Source of the DNA: Palsa-504 sp963789225
Lineage (GTDB): Bacteria; Actinomycetota; Actinomycetes; Streptosporangiales; Streptosporangiaceae
Assembly: GCA_963789225.1 (NCBI GenBank)
Contig: CAWBKD010000023.1
Coordinates: 1-64,000, forward strand
DNA: 64,000 bases
Direction: 5' to 3'
In this document: piece after piece, positions 1-7,722 of the stretch
How positions within the stretch are numbered: the first letter of the stretch is position 1
Layout of the letters: each line of letters starts with the position of its first letter
Position numbers and translations under genes: made by a program
The notes under the pieces: generated by a model
Databases searched by the model: none
What the model was told of the DNA's origin: nothing
Seen by the model: only the letters and a program-made list of their open reading frames with translations

Positions 1-1021
1 CCCACGTGGCCAGCACGAACGGCCCGGCCGGCAGCGGCCGCAGCGCCTTCTTCTCTGCCGCCTCGAATACGTCGGCCGGGGCGGCGCCCTCCAGCGGCCG
101 GCACGCCCGCCGCCCGGCAACCTCCAGCGACCAGCGGGCCGCCTCGGCCTGCATCTGCGGCAGCGACGCGAACTCCCGGCCGCGCCACAGGCTGTCGCGG
201 ACATACGGCATCGGGCGCTCGACCCTGGCCTTGTCGCGGGGTTTCAGCGCCCTCGCGGGGTCGATCAGGCAGCCGTAGTGCGCGGCCATCTCCGCATAGG
301 ACCGGTTGATCTTCGGGTCGTAAAGGTCGGGCTTGTCCACCCCGGTCTTCAGGTTGTCCGGGACCAGCCGGGCCGGGACGCCGCCGAAGAACTCGAACGC
401 GGCAGCGTTGCACTCGGTCCAGGCGCGCTGGTCCATCGTCAGCACCGGCCGCACGAACATGTGCCGCGAATAGGCCAGCACCATCACGAACGCCCACACA
501 GTGCGCAGCCTCCCGGAGACCGGGTCCAGCCACCGGCCCAGCTGCCCGTAGTCGATCTGCGCCTGCTCCCCGGCCTCGGCCGGCCGCGGGTTCCACACCG
601 TCACCTGCGACCGGCGGATCTCCTCCGGCACGTTCGCGTTCACGTAGCGGCGGAAGCTCGCCACGCTGGCCGCCAGCCCCCGCTCGTCCCGCAGCCGCTG
701 GTGGATCGTCGACATCCGCACCCGCGCCTTGAGCTGCTCGGTGATGTAGTCGTGGTGCTCGGCGATCGCCGGCCACGTCACCTGCCGCAGCCGCGTATCG
801 GCCAGCTCCGGGAACCACTCCCGGACCAGCTCATGCCACTCATCCTCGCTCTTCGCCGGCCCGCCCGGGGCGATGCCCGCCGCGACCGCCGGCGCGACGT
901 ACTTCCGCAGCGTCTTCCGGTCCACCCCCAGCGACCCGGCCATCTCGCTCAGCGACCGGCCCGCATGCCAGTGCACGAGTATCTCCGCGACATCAATCAC
1001 GTCGAACGTTCTCCTTGCCAT
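1..1021 (-). CDS. istA: IS21-family transposase IstA (3' end cut by window)
   Basis: The frame from ATG at 1021 stays open for 340 codons to the window edge. A GGCGGGGGG run upstream can act as ribosome binding site. The N-terminus has a helix-turn-helix (MAGSLGVDRKTLRKY, about residues 27-41). An rve-type integrase core follows with the DDE residues in AQIDYG (D157), VPDNLK (D222) and ARVERP (E268), in the order and spacing of IS21 IstA proteins. IstA carries out strand transfer together with the AAA+ helper IstB, expected to the left. No internal stop or frameshift is visible, so this copy could be active. Confidence 0.9.
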   Translation of the reverse strand, partial: MARRTFDVIDVAEILVHWHAGRSLSEMAGSLGVDRKTLRKYVAPAVAAGIAPGGPAKSEDEWHELVREWFPELADTRLRQVTWPAIAEHHDYITEQLKARVRMSTIHQRLRDERGLAASVASFRRYVNANVPEEIRRSQVTVWNPRPAEAGEQAQIDYGQLGRWLDPVSGRLRTVWAFVMVLAYSRHMFVRPVLTMDQRAWTECNAAAFEFFGGVPARLVPDNLKTGVDKPDLYDPKINRSYAEMAAHYGCLIDPARALKPRDKARVERPMPYVRDSLWRGREFASLPQMQAEAARWSLEVAGRRACRPLEGAAPADVFEAAEKKALRPLPAGPFVLATW

Positions 1022-1103
1022 CGGCCCCCCGCCGTCCTCGACGGGAGGAAAGGTTGCACCTTCTCGATGGCCAGGTCCACCACGACACGCACGCCGTCCC
1101 CAT

Positions 1104-1174
1104 GGGGAATTACGTGATCGGGGCGGGGAATTACTTGATCGCTACCCCATCAGAGCTGGGGAATTACATGATCG
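1104..1174. repeat. Three 17-bp terminal repeats of the IS21 element
   Basis: GGGGAATTAC(G/T/A)TGATCG occurs at 1104-1120, 1125-1141 and 1158-1174, all in the same orientation and differing at one base. The spacings are 21 and 33 bp. IS21-type elements carry such repeats at each end as transposase-binding sites. The sequence also lies upstream of istA, so it may overlap the istA promoter. Confidence 0.8.
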
Positions 1175-1180
1175 CCGACA

Positions 1181-1514
1181 CCTGCAGCCTCGCGCGGAAT
1201 CCGCGTGAGGCGCTCAGGCCGGTCAACTGTTCCACTCCCTCTGTGGGCGGGCTGGTAGCAACGCTACGCACCGTCCGGTCAGCGGCGAAGTCGATGGACA
1301 GCGTCATGGCCGCTGAATCCACCTCGTGCCCGTGTCCGGTCCTATCTGTGTACAGGTCGCGCGCCACCCCGACAAGCATCAGCGGGCCGTCAAGAGATTC
1401 GGGACGGAGCATGTCGACTACTGCCGAGCGCCGCAGGGAACCGGGCCTGCGGGCGCGTGTCCGGCTAGTGGCATCGGCTGGCCGGACCGGCCGCTCACTG
1501 ATATCCCGTGTCAT
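1181..1514 (-). pseudogene. DUF2889 protein, 5' part only, interrupted by IS21
   Basis: Reading leftward from ATG at 1514, about 111 codons look like a DUF2889 N-terminus: a PGSLRRSAVVDMLRP segment, then DGPLMLVGVARDL, then alternating strand-like segments ending in GFRARL. After that the frame runs into the IS21 terminus and stops a few codons inside it. DUF2889 proteins are usually about 200 residues, so the C-terminal half is missing here and should lie beyond the far end of the IS. DUF2889 genes often sit in acyl-CoA/steroid-type catabolic clusters in actinobacteria, which fits the SDR, ACAD and kinase genes beside it. The family assignment is by recognition only. Confidence 0.65.
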
Positions 1515-1759
1515 GTCCGCTTGTCCATGGTCGCCGCTTCAACCCGCCGTTGCTCATTCGCAGTACCTCGGTCAGTTCCGCAGCCGTTGAGCTCGGCTAC
1601 TTTACCGCGAGAAGAGTAGACTAAAAGTCTGGCATGCTCAGGGCTGCACGGCAAGGACCCGGTGAAGGACAGGTGCCAGCGAACCGGGACCACCAGTGAA
1701 CCGGCTGGAGGAGACCAGTGCGGGGTACGCGAGCAGAGACACAAGTCCGGAGGACGGGC
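1515..1759. promoter_or_regulatory. Divergent promoter region of the DUF2889 remnant and the first SDR
   Basis: This gap separates the leftward DUF2889 remnant from the rightward SDR gene. It contains a short inverted repeat AGACT-AAA-AGTCT at 1618-1630 in a local AT-rich patch (TTTACCGCGAGAAGAGTAGAC), a plausible operator for a TetR-type lipid-catabolism repressor. Longer frames covering it in other phases have no recognisable protein content. Confidence 0.3.
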
Positions 1760-2530
1760 ATGAACCGTGATGAGTTCGTGTCGGCGTACGATTTGACTGA
1801 CAGAGTGGCCATCGTGACCGGAGGCAGCCGGGGCCTCGGGCTTGCAGCCGCCGAGGCGCTCGCCGGCCTGGGTGCCAAGGTGGCGGTGGCCAGCCGCAGT
1901 CAGGAGGCCTGCGAGACGGCCGCACGGCGAATCAGGGATGCCGGCGGAGAAGCGATCGCGATTGCCGCTCACCTCGGCAAGCTCGATCAGGTTGCGGCGC
2001 TCGCACAGCGGACTGTCTCGTGCTTCGGGGGTATCGACATCATTATCAACAATGCCGCCAACCCCCTTGCCCTACCGATCGGCGAGATCACGCCGACGGC
2101 GTGGGAGAAGTCGTTCGCGGTCAACTTGGCCGGCCCTGTTTTCCTGGTTCAGGACGCGTTGCCCTACCTGCGCCGCAGCTCACACGCATCAATCGTTAAC
2201 GTGCTGACCGCCGGGATCTTCGGAACCGGGAGCGGCATCTCGCTGTATGCTGCCGGAAAGTCGGCTCTTGCCATGATGACCCGCGCGATGGCCGCCGAGT
2301 TGGCCCCGGACGGTATACGGGCAAACGCCGTAGCTCCGGGCAGCATGGACACGGACATGTTCCGCGCTTCCTCCGAGACAATCCGACAGGCCGTGGTGTC
2401 CGCCCAGCTTATCAAGCGGATTGGAACGACAGACGACGTCGTGCCGGCGATCGCTTTCCTGGCATCGAGCGCCTCGGCATTCATTACCGGACAGGTCCTT
2501 GCGGCTGACGGAGGGATGAGCACGCATTGA
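1760..2530 (+). CDS. SDR family oxidoreductase
   Basis: This is a classical short-chain dehydrogenase/reductase of 256 residues. ATG at 1760 has GGAGGA six bases upstream and gives an N-terminus ending in the Rossmann strand; an in-frame start 14 codons earlier lacks such a site. Visible motifs are TGGSRGLG (cofactor binding, about residue 22), NNAANP, and the YxxxK pair in SLYAAGKSAL. The C-terminus has a typical SDR ending (FITGQVLAADGG). It probably oxidises or reduces a hydroxyacyl-CoA or a related alcohol with NAD(P), but the substrate is not deducible. It overlaps the next SDR gene by four bases, so the two are translationally coupled. Confidence 0.9.
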   Translation: MNRDEFVSAYDLTDRVAIVTGGSRGLGLAAAEALAGLGAKVAVASRSQEACETAARRIRDAGGEAIAIAAHLGKLDQVAALAQRTVSCFGGIDIIINNAANPLALPIGEITPTAWEKSFAVNLAGPVFLVQDALPYLRRSSHASIVNVLTAGIFGTGSGISLYAAGKSALAMMTRAMAAELAPDGIRANAVAPGSMDTDMFRASSETIRQAVVSAQLIKRIGTTDDVVPAIAFLASSASAFITGQVLAADGGMSTH

Positions 2531-3321
2531 CTGCGGAACGATCCGGAGCTGCACGGCCGCGAGGACCGGCTGACCTGTTCTCGATGTCGGGAAAAGTCGC
2601 CGTCGTCACCGGCGGCAGCCGCGGCCTCGGGCGGGCCATGTCCCTTGGCCTCGCGCAGGCCGGAGCCGATATAGTTGTGGCGAGCCGTAACCGTGAGGCT
2701 TGCGAACAGGTCGCTGCCGAGATTGAGCGCTCGACCGGTCAGCACGCGCTGCCCGTGGCATGCCATGTCGGCGACTGGGCCCAGATCGAAGGGCTGGTGA
2801 GCGCCGCCAACGGGGCATTCGGCCGCATCGACGTGCTGGTCAACAACGCCGGGATGTCGCCGCTCTATCCTTCCGTGATCGAGGTTTCGGAGCAGCTTTT
2901 CGACAAAGTCATTGGCGTCAATCTAAAGGGGCCGTTCCGCTTGACTGCCCTGGTCGGCGACCAGATGCTTCGTGCTGGCGGTGGGTCGATCATCAACGTC
3001 GGAAGCGTTGGCTCGATCCGGCCTGATCCGCGCAGCATCCCGTACTCGGCGGCCAAAGCCGGCTTGAACTCGATGACCATCAGCTTCGCTCACGCGCTGG
3101 GGCCGCGGGTCCGGGTCAACTGCATCCTAGCGGGCCCGTTCCTCACCGACGTATCAGCGCACTGGGATATGGCTGAGTTCGAGCGGCGAGCCGCAGAATT
3201 GTACGCGCTCGGGCGTGGCGGGATGCCGGATGAGATCGTAGGCTCAGTCCTTTACCTAGCCAGCGACGCCGCCAGCTTCACCACTGGAGCCCTGATCCGG
3301 GTTGACGGCGGGATGCCCTGA
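2527..3321 (+). CDS. SDR family oxidoreductase
   Basis: This is the second SDR of the pair, 264 residues from a TTG start overlapping the upstream stop (ATTGA). ATG at 2584 is an alternative, but it would begin right at the Rossmann strand and remove the usual leader LFSMSGKVAVVTGG. Motifs: TGGSRGLG, NNAGMSP, catalytic YxxxK in IPYSAAKAGL, and a closing FTTGALIRVDGG. It is clearly paralogous to the upstream SDR, so the two may form a heteromer or act at successive steps. The context with an ACAD, an APH-like kinase and a further SDR suggests beta-oxidation-like catabolism of an acyl-CoA. Confidence 0.88.
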   Translation: MTAERSGAARPRGPADLFSMSGKVAVVTGGSRGLGRAMSLGLAQAGADIVVASRNREACEQVAAEIERSTGQHALPVACHVGDWAQIEGLVSAANGAFGRIDVLVNNAGMSPLYPSVIEVSEQLFDKVIGVNLKGPFRLTALVGDQMLRAGGGSIINVGSVGSIRPDPRSIPYSAAKAGLNSMTISFAHALGPRVRVNCILAGPFLTDVSAHWDMAEFERRAAELYALGRGGMPDEIVGSVLYLASDAASFTTGALIRVDGGMP

Positions 3322-3330
3322 CCACGGTGG

Positions 3331-4404
3331 TCAGGACGCTGCGATCTCCTGCAAGGCCTTTTCCATCGTCCACCTGGCGATGCCGTGAAACAGCTCGCCT
3401 TGATCCTTCGGCGCCTGGCCCGCCAGCGACCGCGCGTAAGTGCCCTCCAGCAGGATTCCCAGCTTGTACAAGGCCAGCACGAAGAACCAGGGTGCACAGC
3501 GGAGATCGCGGCCAGTTAGCTCGCAATACCGTGCCATCAGCTCGGGTCGCAGCGGGAATCCCTCCCACGGTATGGGCTGCGGATCGCGTCCAGGCGGATC
3601 GCCGCTTTGCACCCAGACATTCAGCATCACGCCTAGGTCCAGGAACGGATCACCGAGCGTGCATAGCTCCCAGTCGATAATCGCGGCGAGCTTGGGTGCG
3701 GAGTACCCGAAAAGGACATTTGCGAACTGATAGTCGCCATGCAGCAGTCCAATCCTGTGGTCAGACGGCAGGTTGTCGGCCAGCCAGTACCCGATCTGCT
3801 GCACGTGCGGGAGATTGGGACCGGGATAGTTGGCGATCTTGGTGTACCCTTCGAGCTGGGAAAACCAACGGCCTGCCTGCCTCTCCAGCCATCCCACCGG
3901 CTTACCAAGTCCGGCCAGGCCGACAGCGGCCGGATCGACGCCTGCCAGCTGCGCTGCGCCGTCGACCATTGAGAAAGAAAGCTCGCGGCGCCAGGCAGGG
4001 TCCCTAGCGTACTCCCCCGGCAACTGGCCGATAGGCGTGAACCCGCTGACTCTCCGCATCACGTAGAAGCATGCGCCGATAATGCTGGTATCAGCGCATA
4101 CGGCGAAGACCTCGGGATGGGGGACGTCGGTCTGCTGAAGCGCCGCCAGAACTGCGCCCTCACGCAGCATGGTCTCATTGCTTCGATCGCGAAGCACCAA
4201 CGGCGGACGGCGGAGCACCATGTCCGTGTTGCCGCGCCACAGCCTTAGCAGGACATTCTGCGACGCCCCAGTCATTGCCTCGATCTTCGTGAGCGGACCC
4301 GATCCGGGCAGGTCCCGCGACTCTATCCATTCGCTCAGCGCCTCGGCTGCACTTGGGCCAAGCCAGCTCATCTCGCCCGTTCGCCGCATCCGCCAGCAAG
4401 GCAT
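3331..4404 (-). CDS. Phosphotransferase (APH/ACAD10-11 kinase-like) family protein
   Basis: This is an aminoglycoside phosphotransferase-fold protein of 357 residues. Key motifs are the catalytic-loop HGDYQFANVLF and the metal-binding IDWELCTLGDP; the N-terminal lobe has LLRLWRGNTDMVLRRPP. Proteins of this subgroup sit beside, or in animals are fused to, acyl-CoA dehydrogenases of the ACAD10/11 type, where the kinase domain phosphorylates 4-hydroxyacyl-CoA substrates. An ATG at 4371 (MSWLGPSAAEAL) is a possible shorter start. The gene begins five bases after the acyl-CoA dehydrogenase stop, on the same strand, so co-expression is very likely. An antibiotic-resistance role is unlikely from this context. 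Confidence 0.85.
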   Translation of the reverse strand: MPCWRMRRTGEMSWLGPSAAEALSEWIESRDLPGSGPLTKIEAMTGASQNVLLRLWRGNTDMVLRRPPLVLRDRSNETMLREGAVLAALQQTDVPHPEVFAVCADTSIIGACFYVMRRVSGFTPIGQLPGEYARDPAWRRELSFSMVDGAAQLAGVDPAAVGLAGLGKPVGWLERQAGRWFSQLEGYTKIANYPGPNLPHVQQIGYWLADNLPSDHRIGLLHGDYQFANVLFGYSAPKLAAIIDWELCTLGDPFLDLGVMLNVWVQSGDPPGRDPQPIPWEGFPLRPELMARYCELTGRDLRCAPWFFVLALYKLGILLEGTYARSLAGQAPKDQGELFHGIARWTMEKALQEIAAS

Positions 4405-4409
4405 CTGCG

Positions 4410-5729
4410 TTAACCATGTCCTACTTGGCCGCCCGACGCCGGGAAACGGGCCAGAATCTCACCGTACTGACGTTCGGCCTGAGCACGCAGCGAGGGCACG
4501 TGCCGGGTCGGGAACAGACTTGGGCTCGGTTGGGCAGTACGCAGGACTTGGCGGGCCAAGGTGACCTTGTGCACCTCGGTCGGGCCGTCGCCGAGGCCGA
4601 GCACCAAGCTGTTAATGAGGTCGTCCACGAAGGGCATCTCGTTCGACAATCCGAGTGAGCCGTGGATCTGCACTGCCCTCGTAGCTACGCTAGCCAGTAC
4701 GCGGGGGGCGATGATCTTGACCGCGGCGACGTCGGCTCCCACCTTGCGGTAGTCATGGTATTTGTCAATCTTCCATGCCGTCTGCAGGGTCAGCAGCCGC
4801 AGCTGCTCAATCTCGATCCAGGATTCGGCGATCATGTCCTGGACTAGTTGCTTGTCCCCTAGCAGCCCGTCCTGAGTGGTGCGTGAGACAGCGCGTTCGC
4901 ACAACATTTCGAACAGGCGCCGCAGTCGTCCAACTGTCCGCATCGCGTAGTGGACCCGGCCGCCGCCGAGGCGCCGCTGGGCAATCCTGAACGCGTCACC
5001 GACGTCGCCCAGCAGGCTGTTGCCGGGGATCCGGACGTCGACATAGCGCACGTAGGCCTGCTCGCCGGTGCGACCGAGCGCTTGTGTCCCTAGCGCGACG
5101 TTTCTCAGGATCTCGATTCCAGGCGTATCAGCCGGCACGATGAACATCGACATCCGGTCGTATGGCGCGGCTTCAGGATCGGTGATCGCCATTACCAGTA
5201 GGAAGGCCGCTACCCTGGCATTGGAGGTGAACCACTTCTCGCCGTTGATGACCCAATCCTCGCCGTCGCGCTCTGCGCGCGTCGTGAAGATCTTCGGGTT
5301 CGCTCCACCTTGCGGCTCCGTCATGGAGAACGAAGACACGATTTCACCGGCGATGAGCGGGGCAAGATAGCGTTCCTTCTGTATCGGCGTACCGAACAGG
5401 GCGAGTATCTCGCTGTTGCCGGAGTCGGGCGCCTGGCATCCGAACACGATCGGCCCACATCGAGTACGCCCTAGGATTTCGTTGAGCAGCGCGAGCTTCA
5501 GCTGGCCGAATCCGGACCCGCCCAGCTCGGGGCCCAGGTGACTGGCCCATAGGCCGCGATCCTTGACCTCCGACTGCAGCGGCCGGATGAGTGCGTTGCG
5601 GAGCGGATCACTGACGTCGTATTCATAGTCCACGAGCAGATCAAGGGGCTCGACCTTGGTCGCCACAAAGTCATCTGCCCAGGCGAGATCCGCTGCGAAA
5701 AGTTCGTCAGTCTCGAAGTCCCAGGCCAT
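4410..5729 (-). CDS. Acyl-CoA dehydrogenase (ACAD10/11-like)
   Basis: This is an FAD-dependent acyl-CoA dehydrogenase of 439 residues from ATG at 5729 (MAWDFETDE); a start 15 codons earlier is open but adds an unlikely Arg/Cys-rich leader. Visible are SFSMTEPQGGANP (middle-domain FAD/substrate loop), GEKWFTSNA, and the C-terminal segment IHGSLGLSNEMPF, whose Glu lies at the place of the catalytic base in this branch, followed by GDGPTEVHK. The DGPxEVH ending and the adjacent kinase gene are typical of the ACAD10/11 lineage rather than straight-chain dehydrogenases. It would introduce the double bond in an acyl-CoA, passing electrons to ETF. The substrate is not known. Confidence 0.88.
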   Translation of the reverse strand: MAWDFETDELFAADLAWADDFVATKVEPLDLLVDYEYDVSDPLRNALIRPLQSEVKDRGLWASHLGPELGGSGFGQLKLALLNEILGRTRCGPIVFGCQAPDSGNSEILALFGTPIQKERYLAPLIAGEIVSSFSMTEPQGGANPKIFTTRAERDGEDWVINGEKWFTSNARVAAFLLVMAITDPEAAPYDRMSMFIVPADTPGIEILRNVALGTQALGRTGEQAYVRYVDVRIPGNSLLGDVGDAFRIAQRRLGGGRVHYAMRTVGRLRRLFEMLCERAVSRTTQDGLLGDKQLVQDMIAESWIEIEQLRLLTLQTAWKIDKYHDYRKVGADVAAVKIIAPRVLASVATRAVQIHGSLGLSNEMPFVDDLINSLVLGLGDGPTEVHKVTLARQVLRTAQPSPSLFPTRHVPSLRAQAERQYGEILARFPASGGQVGHG

Positions 5730-6120
5730 GTGCTCGTACCTGCCGCAGTCTCGGTGGGAGAACCTATATCCCAAGTGTGAGTAATTCAGTATACCAAATT
5801 GCTTTCCCGTACTCCAGGCATACCCGTGACTCCGACAAGTGCTCGACAGAAGGTAAGCCTTCGCCGGGCTTGATCAGACCGCGACCGACGAACTCCGGCG
5901 TCCGGAGACTCCCCGGCCTGCATCGAACCGCGGCGGCCGCCATGTATGCGCTTTCCCGCTCTGCTGCGGAAGGCTGCCGACTTGACCTTCGAACATGAGA
6001 CTTCGGTGCCGCTCACCCGGAAGCGCGACCCGCCGACATAGGCCGTTCGGAACCTCCGCTCATCCGCTTCGAAAGCCAACCTGCAGCGACTGGCGAACTC
6101 CCCTGTCCGGTCTTGTCCAG
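5730..6120. promoter_or_regulatory. Non-coding gap upstream of the acyl-CoA dehydrogenase
   Basis: No credible gene lies here; long frames through it are out-of-phase extensions of the flanking SDR. Immediately upstream of the dehydrogenase is an AT-rich stretch containing GGTATACTGAATTAC (minus strand, about 5786-5800) with a GTATAC palindrome, and then GATATAGG, which could supply promoter or operator elements for the dehydrogenase-kinase pair. The rest shows nothing recognisable. Confidence 0.3.
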
Positions 6121-7053
6121 TCATAACTTTGAACACAGGCTCGGTAACTCGAAGTCGGGCAGCGGCTGGGGCTCGCGCAGGCTGGGGAACAGCCTGCCGT
6201 GCTGCTCGGTGAGCCGCTCGATAGTCCAGCCGTCGGCCGAGTGGATGCGCTCCATGTACTGGTAGCCGGCGATTCGCTGCACTGTTCCGCCGAAAACGAG
6301 GAAGGTCTGTCCGGAGATGGAGTGTCCCACATGCGTGCACAGGAAGGTCACCCATGGCGATATGTGCGCCGGGTCCCACGGATCGAACCCGGCGTTGACC
6401 CCGTGGAAGGTGCCGAAAGTCTGCTCCGTCAGGCGCGTCCGCGCCCGGGGTGCGACACTGTTCACATTGATGCCGTACTGCCGCAACTCCCGCGCAAGGG
6501 TCAATGCCATCATCGCGATGCCGGCCTTGGCCACGTTGTAGTTGACCTGCCCAGTGTTGCCAAAGAGGCCCGACTCTGACGTAGTCATGAGCAGCGAGCC
6601 GGGCACCGGGCGACCGGCCTTCTTCGCCCGTTCCCGCCAGTGCCGTGCCGCATTCCGCGCCGGGTAGAAGTGGCCGTTCAGATGTACTTTCAGAACCCGG
6701 GTCCAGTCTTCCTCGGTGATGTTGAAGCTCATCCGGTCCCGCAAAATCCCGGCGTTGCAGACAAGCACGTCGAGATCACCGTAGGTTTCGAGCGCCAGTC
6801 TGATCAGGGTCTCGGCACCGCCCCAGGTGGCGACGTCGTTGAAACTGGCAACCGCCTCACCGCCAGCGTCCTTGATCTCGGCAACGACAGATTCGGCCGG
6901 CCGCTCACCGATCTGAGACCCGTCCCAAGCCACACCGAGGTCATTGACGACCACCCTGGCACCAGCGAGAGCTAGTCCTAGGGCCTCCGCGCGTCCCAGC
7001 CCCCGGCCAGCCCCGGTGACGATCGCGATCTTACCCTCGAGTTCCCTGTCCAC
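6121..7053 (-). CDS. SDR family oxidoreductase, MFE-2/HSD17B4-like
   Basis: This SDR has 310 residues. GTG at 7053 is chosen because AGGAG lies eight bases upstream; a TTG two codons earlier would abut it. Motifs: TGAGRGLGRAEALGLA, then VVVNDLGVAWDGS, the NDLG signature of peroxisomal multifunctional-enzyme-type 3-hydroxyacyl-CoA dehydrogenases; CNAGILRD; and catalytic YxxxK in VNYNVAKAGI. A C-terminal extension of about 60 residues follows the usual SDR end, also common in this subgroup. It likely oxidises 3-hydroxyacyl-CoA to 3-ketoacyl-CoA. It lies upstream of the ACAD-kinase pair on the same strand, separated by about 390 bases. Confidence 0.85.
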   Translation of the reverse strand: MDRELEGKIAIVTGAGRGLGRAEALGLALAGARVVVNDLGVAWDGSQIGERPAESVVAEIKDAGGEAVASFNDVATWGGAETLIRLALETYGDLDVLVCNAGILRDRMSFNITEEDWTRVLKVHLNGHFYPARNAARHWRERAKKAGRPVPGSLLMTTSESGLFGNTGQVNYNVAKAGIAMMALTLARELRQYGINVNSVAPRARTRLTEQTFGTFHGVNAGFDPWDPAHISPWVTFLCTHVGHSISGQTFLVFGGTVQRIAGYQYMERIHSADGWTIERLTEQHGRLFPSLREPQPLPDFELPSLCSKL

Positions 7054-7318
7054 AGCCAACTCTCCTATGGCCTCGACGCAACCGACGATCGTTCAGAGCC
7101 CAGCCGCCGACGGCAAGAGCGCTCGATAGCGAGCGGGCGCGCTCCGTTGAATAGGGTAACCTAATTATGCACGAGGTTCTGGATCTGCCGCGCCAGGTGT
7201 GTATCCAGATCGACGCGATAGCAACGCAGTCGGGATGACGGAGTGTTCCGGCTGCGCTCAGTGGAGCTGCTCCGGGTAGAAGAATGTCGCCGGTGGAGCT
7301 TCGGCTGGGGTTCGTTGG
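7054..7318. promoter_or_regulatory. Promoter region of the MFE-2-like SDR, then featureless spacer
   Basis: The first part is the 5' region of the leftward SDR. It holds a near-palindromic AT-rich site ATAGGGTAACCTAAT at about 7150-7164 (minus strand ATTAGGTTACCCTAT) that could be a promoter -10/operator for a lipid-responsive TetR/FadR-type regulator. Beyond about 7170 nothing is recognised. Confidence 0.3.
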
Positions 7319-7641
7319 ATCACGAGTTCCGTCACGGGCATGCTCAGCAGCTTGGCGGTGTTCGTCCGGCGGCTAGACGAGTCCCGTAATCCGGTTGAGG
7401 TTACCTACCGTGGGCTGGAGCTGATCGAGGATATGTTCGGCTTCAGCCATTCGATGCTGCTGATGGCCTACGGAGCGCCGAGCAGTTGTTCGTAATCGCG
7501 CATAACGGCTGGAGCGCACCAGCAGCAAGTGCCGAGCTGGCGATTGATGAGAGCGTGATGGAATCGCCGCGCAGGGACGCAAGCATGTGCGGATCCCAAC
7601 CTGGCGCGATTCGGATCCCGTCAGGCGGCGTTATGGCATAA
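7319..7641 (+). pseudogene. Frameshifted remnant resembling a GAF-domain sensor protein
   Basis: Two frames join to give a protein-like sequence. The first (from 7319, ATG at 7340) reads FVRRLDESRNPVEVTYRGL, then ELIEDMFGFSHSMLLM, and stops at 7493. The second, shifted at about 7486, reads LFVIAHNGWSAPAASAEL followed by AIDESVMESPRRD and stops at 7639. Helix-then-strand content and the order of segments resemble the N-terminal part of GAF domains found with cyclases and response regulators. The 5' and 3' ends are missing. This looks like a decayed passenger of the accessory region; the family assignment is tentative. Confidence 0.4.
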
Positions 7642-7722
7642 GCGCCATGTGCCAATCGAGAACCGCAGGCTGTTGAGTCGCGTCCCAGGGCTGCCGCAGT
7701 CGGTCCGTGGCCATGAGAAAGT

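Larger units (their letters stand above)
1..1180 (-). mobile_element. IS21-family insertion sequence, one end plus most of istA
   Basis: The element ends at 1180 in ...CCGACA, which read from the outside is TGTCGG, the TGT start typical of IS21 termini. Just inside lie three near-identical 17-bp direct repeats (GGGGAATTACnTGATCG at 1104-1120, 1125-1141 and 1158-1174), matching the multiple terminal transposase-binding repeats known for IS21. The transposase reads away from this end towards the window start, so istB and the other terminus should lie to the left of the window. The outside flank is a DUF2889 gene cut in mid-domain, so the element is an insertion and 1180/1181 is its junction. 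Confidence 0.85.

Noticed and set aside
3331..4404. Aminoglycoside-resistance gene
   Set aside because: APH fold, but the coupling to an ACAD10/11-type dehydrogenase points to acyl-CoA metabolism.
5786..6379. 197-codon minus-strand frame
   Set aside because: Overlaps the SDR gene in another phase; no conserved content.
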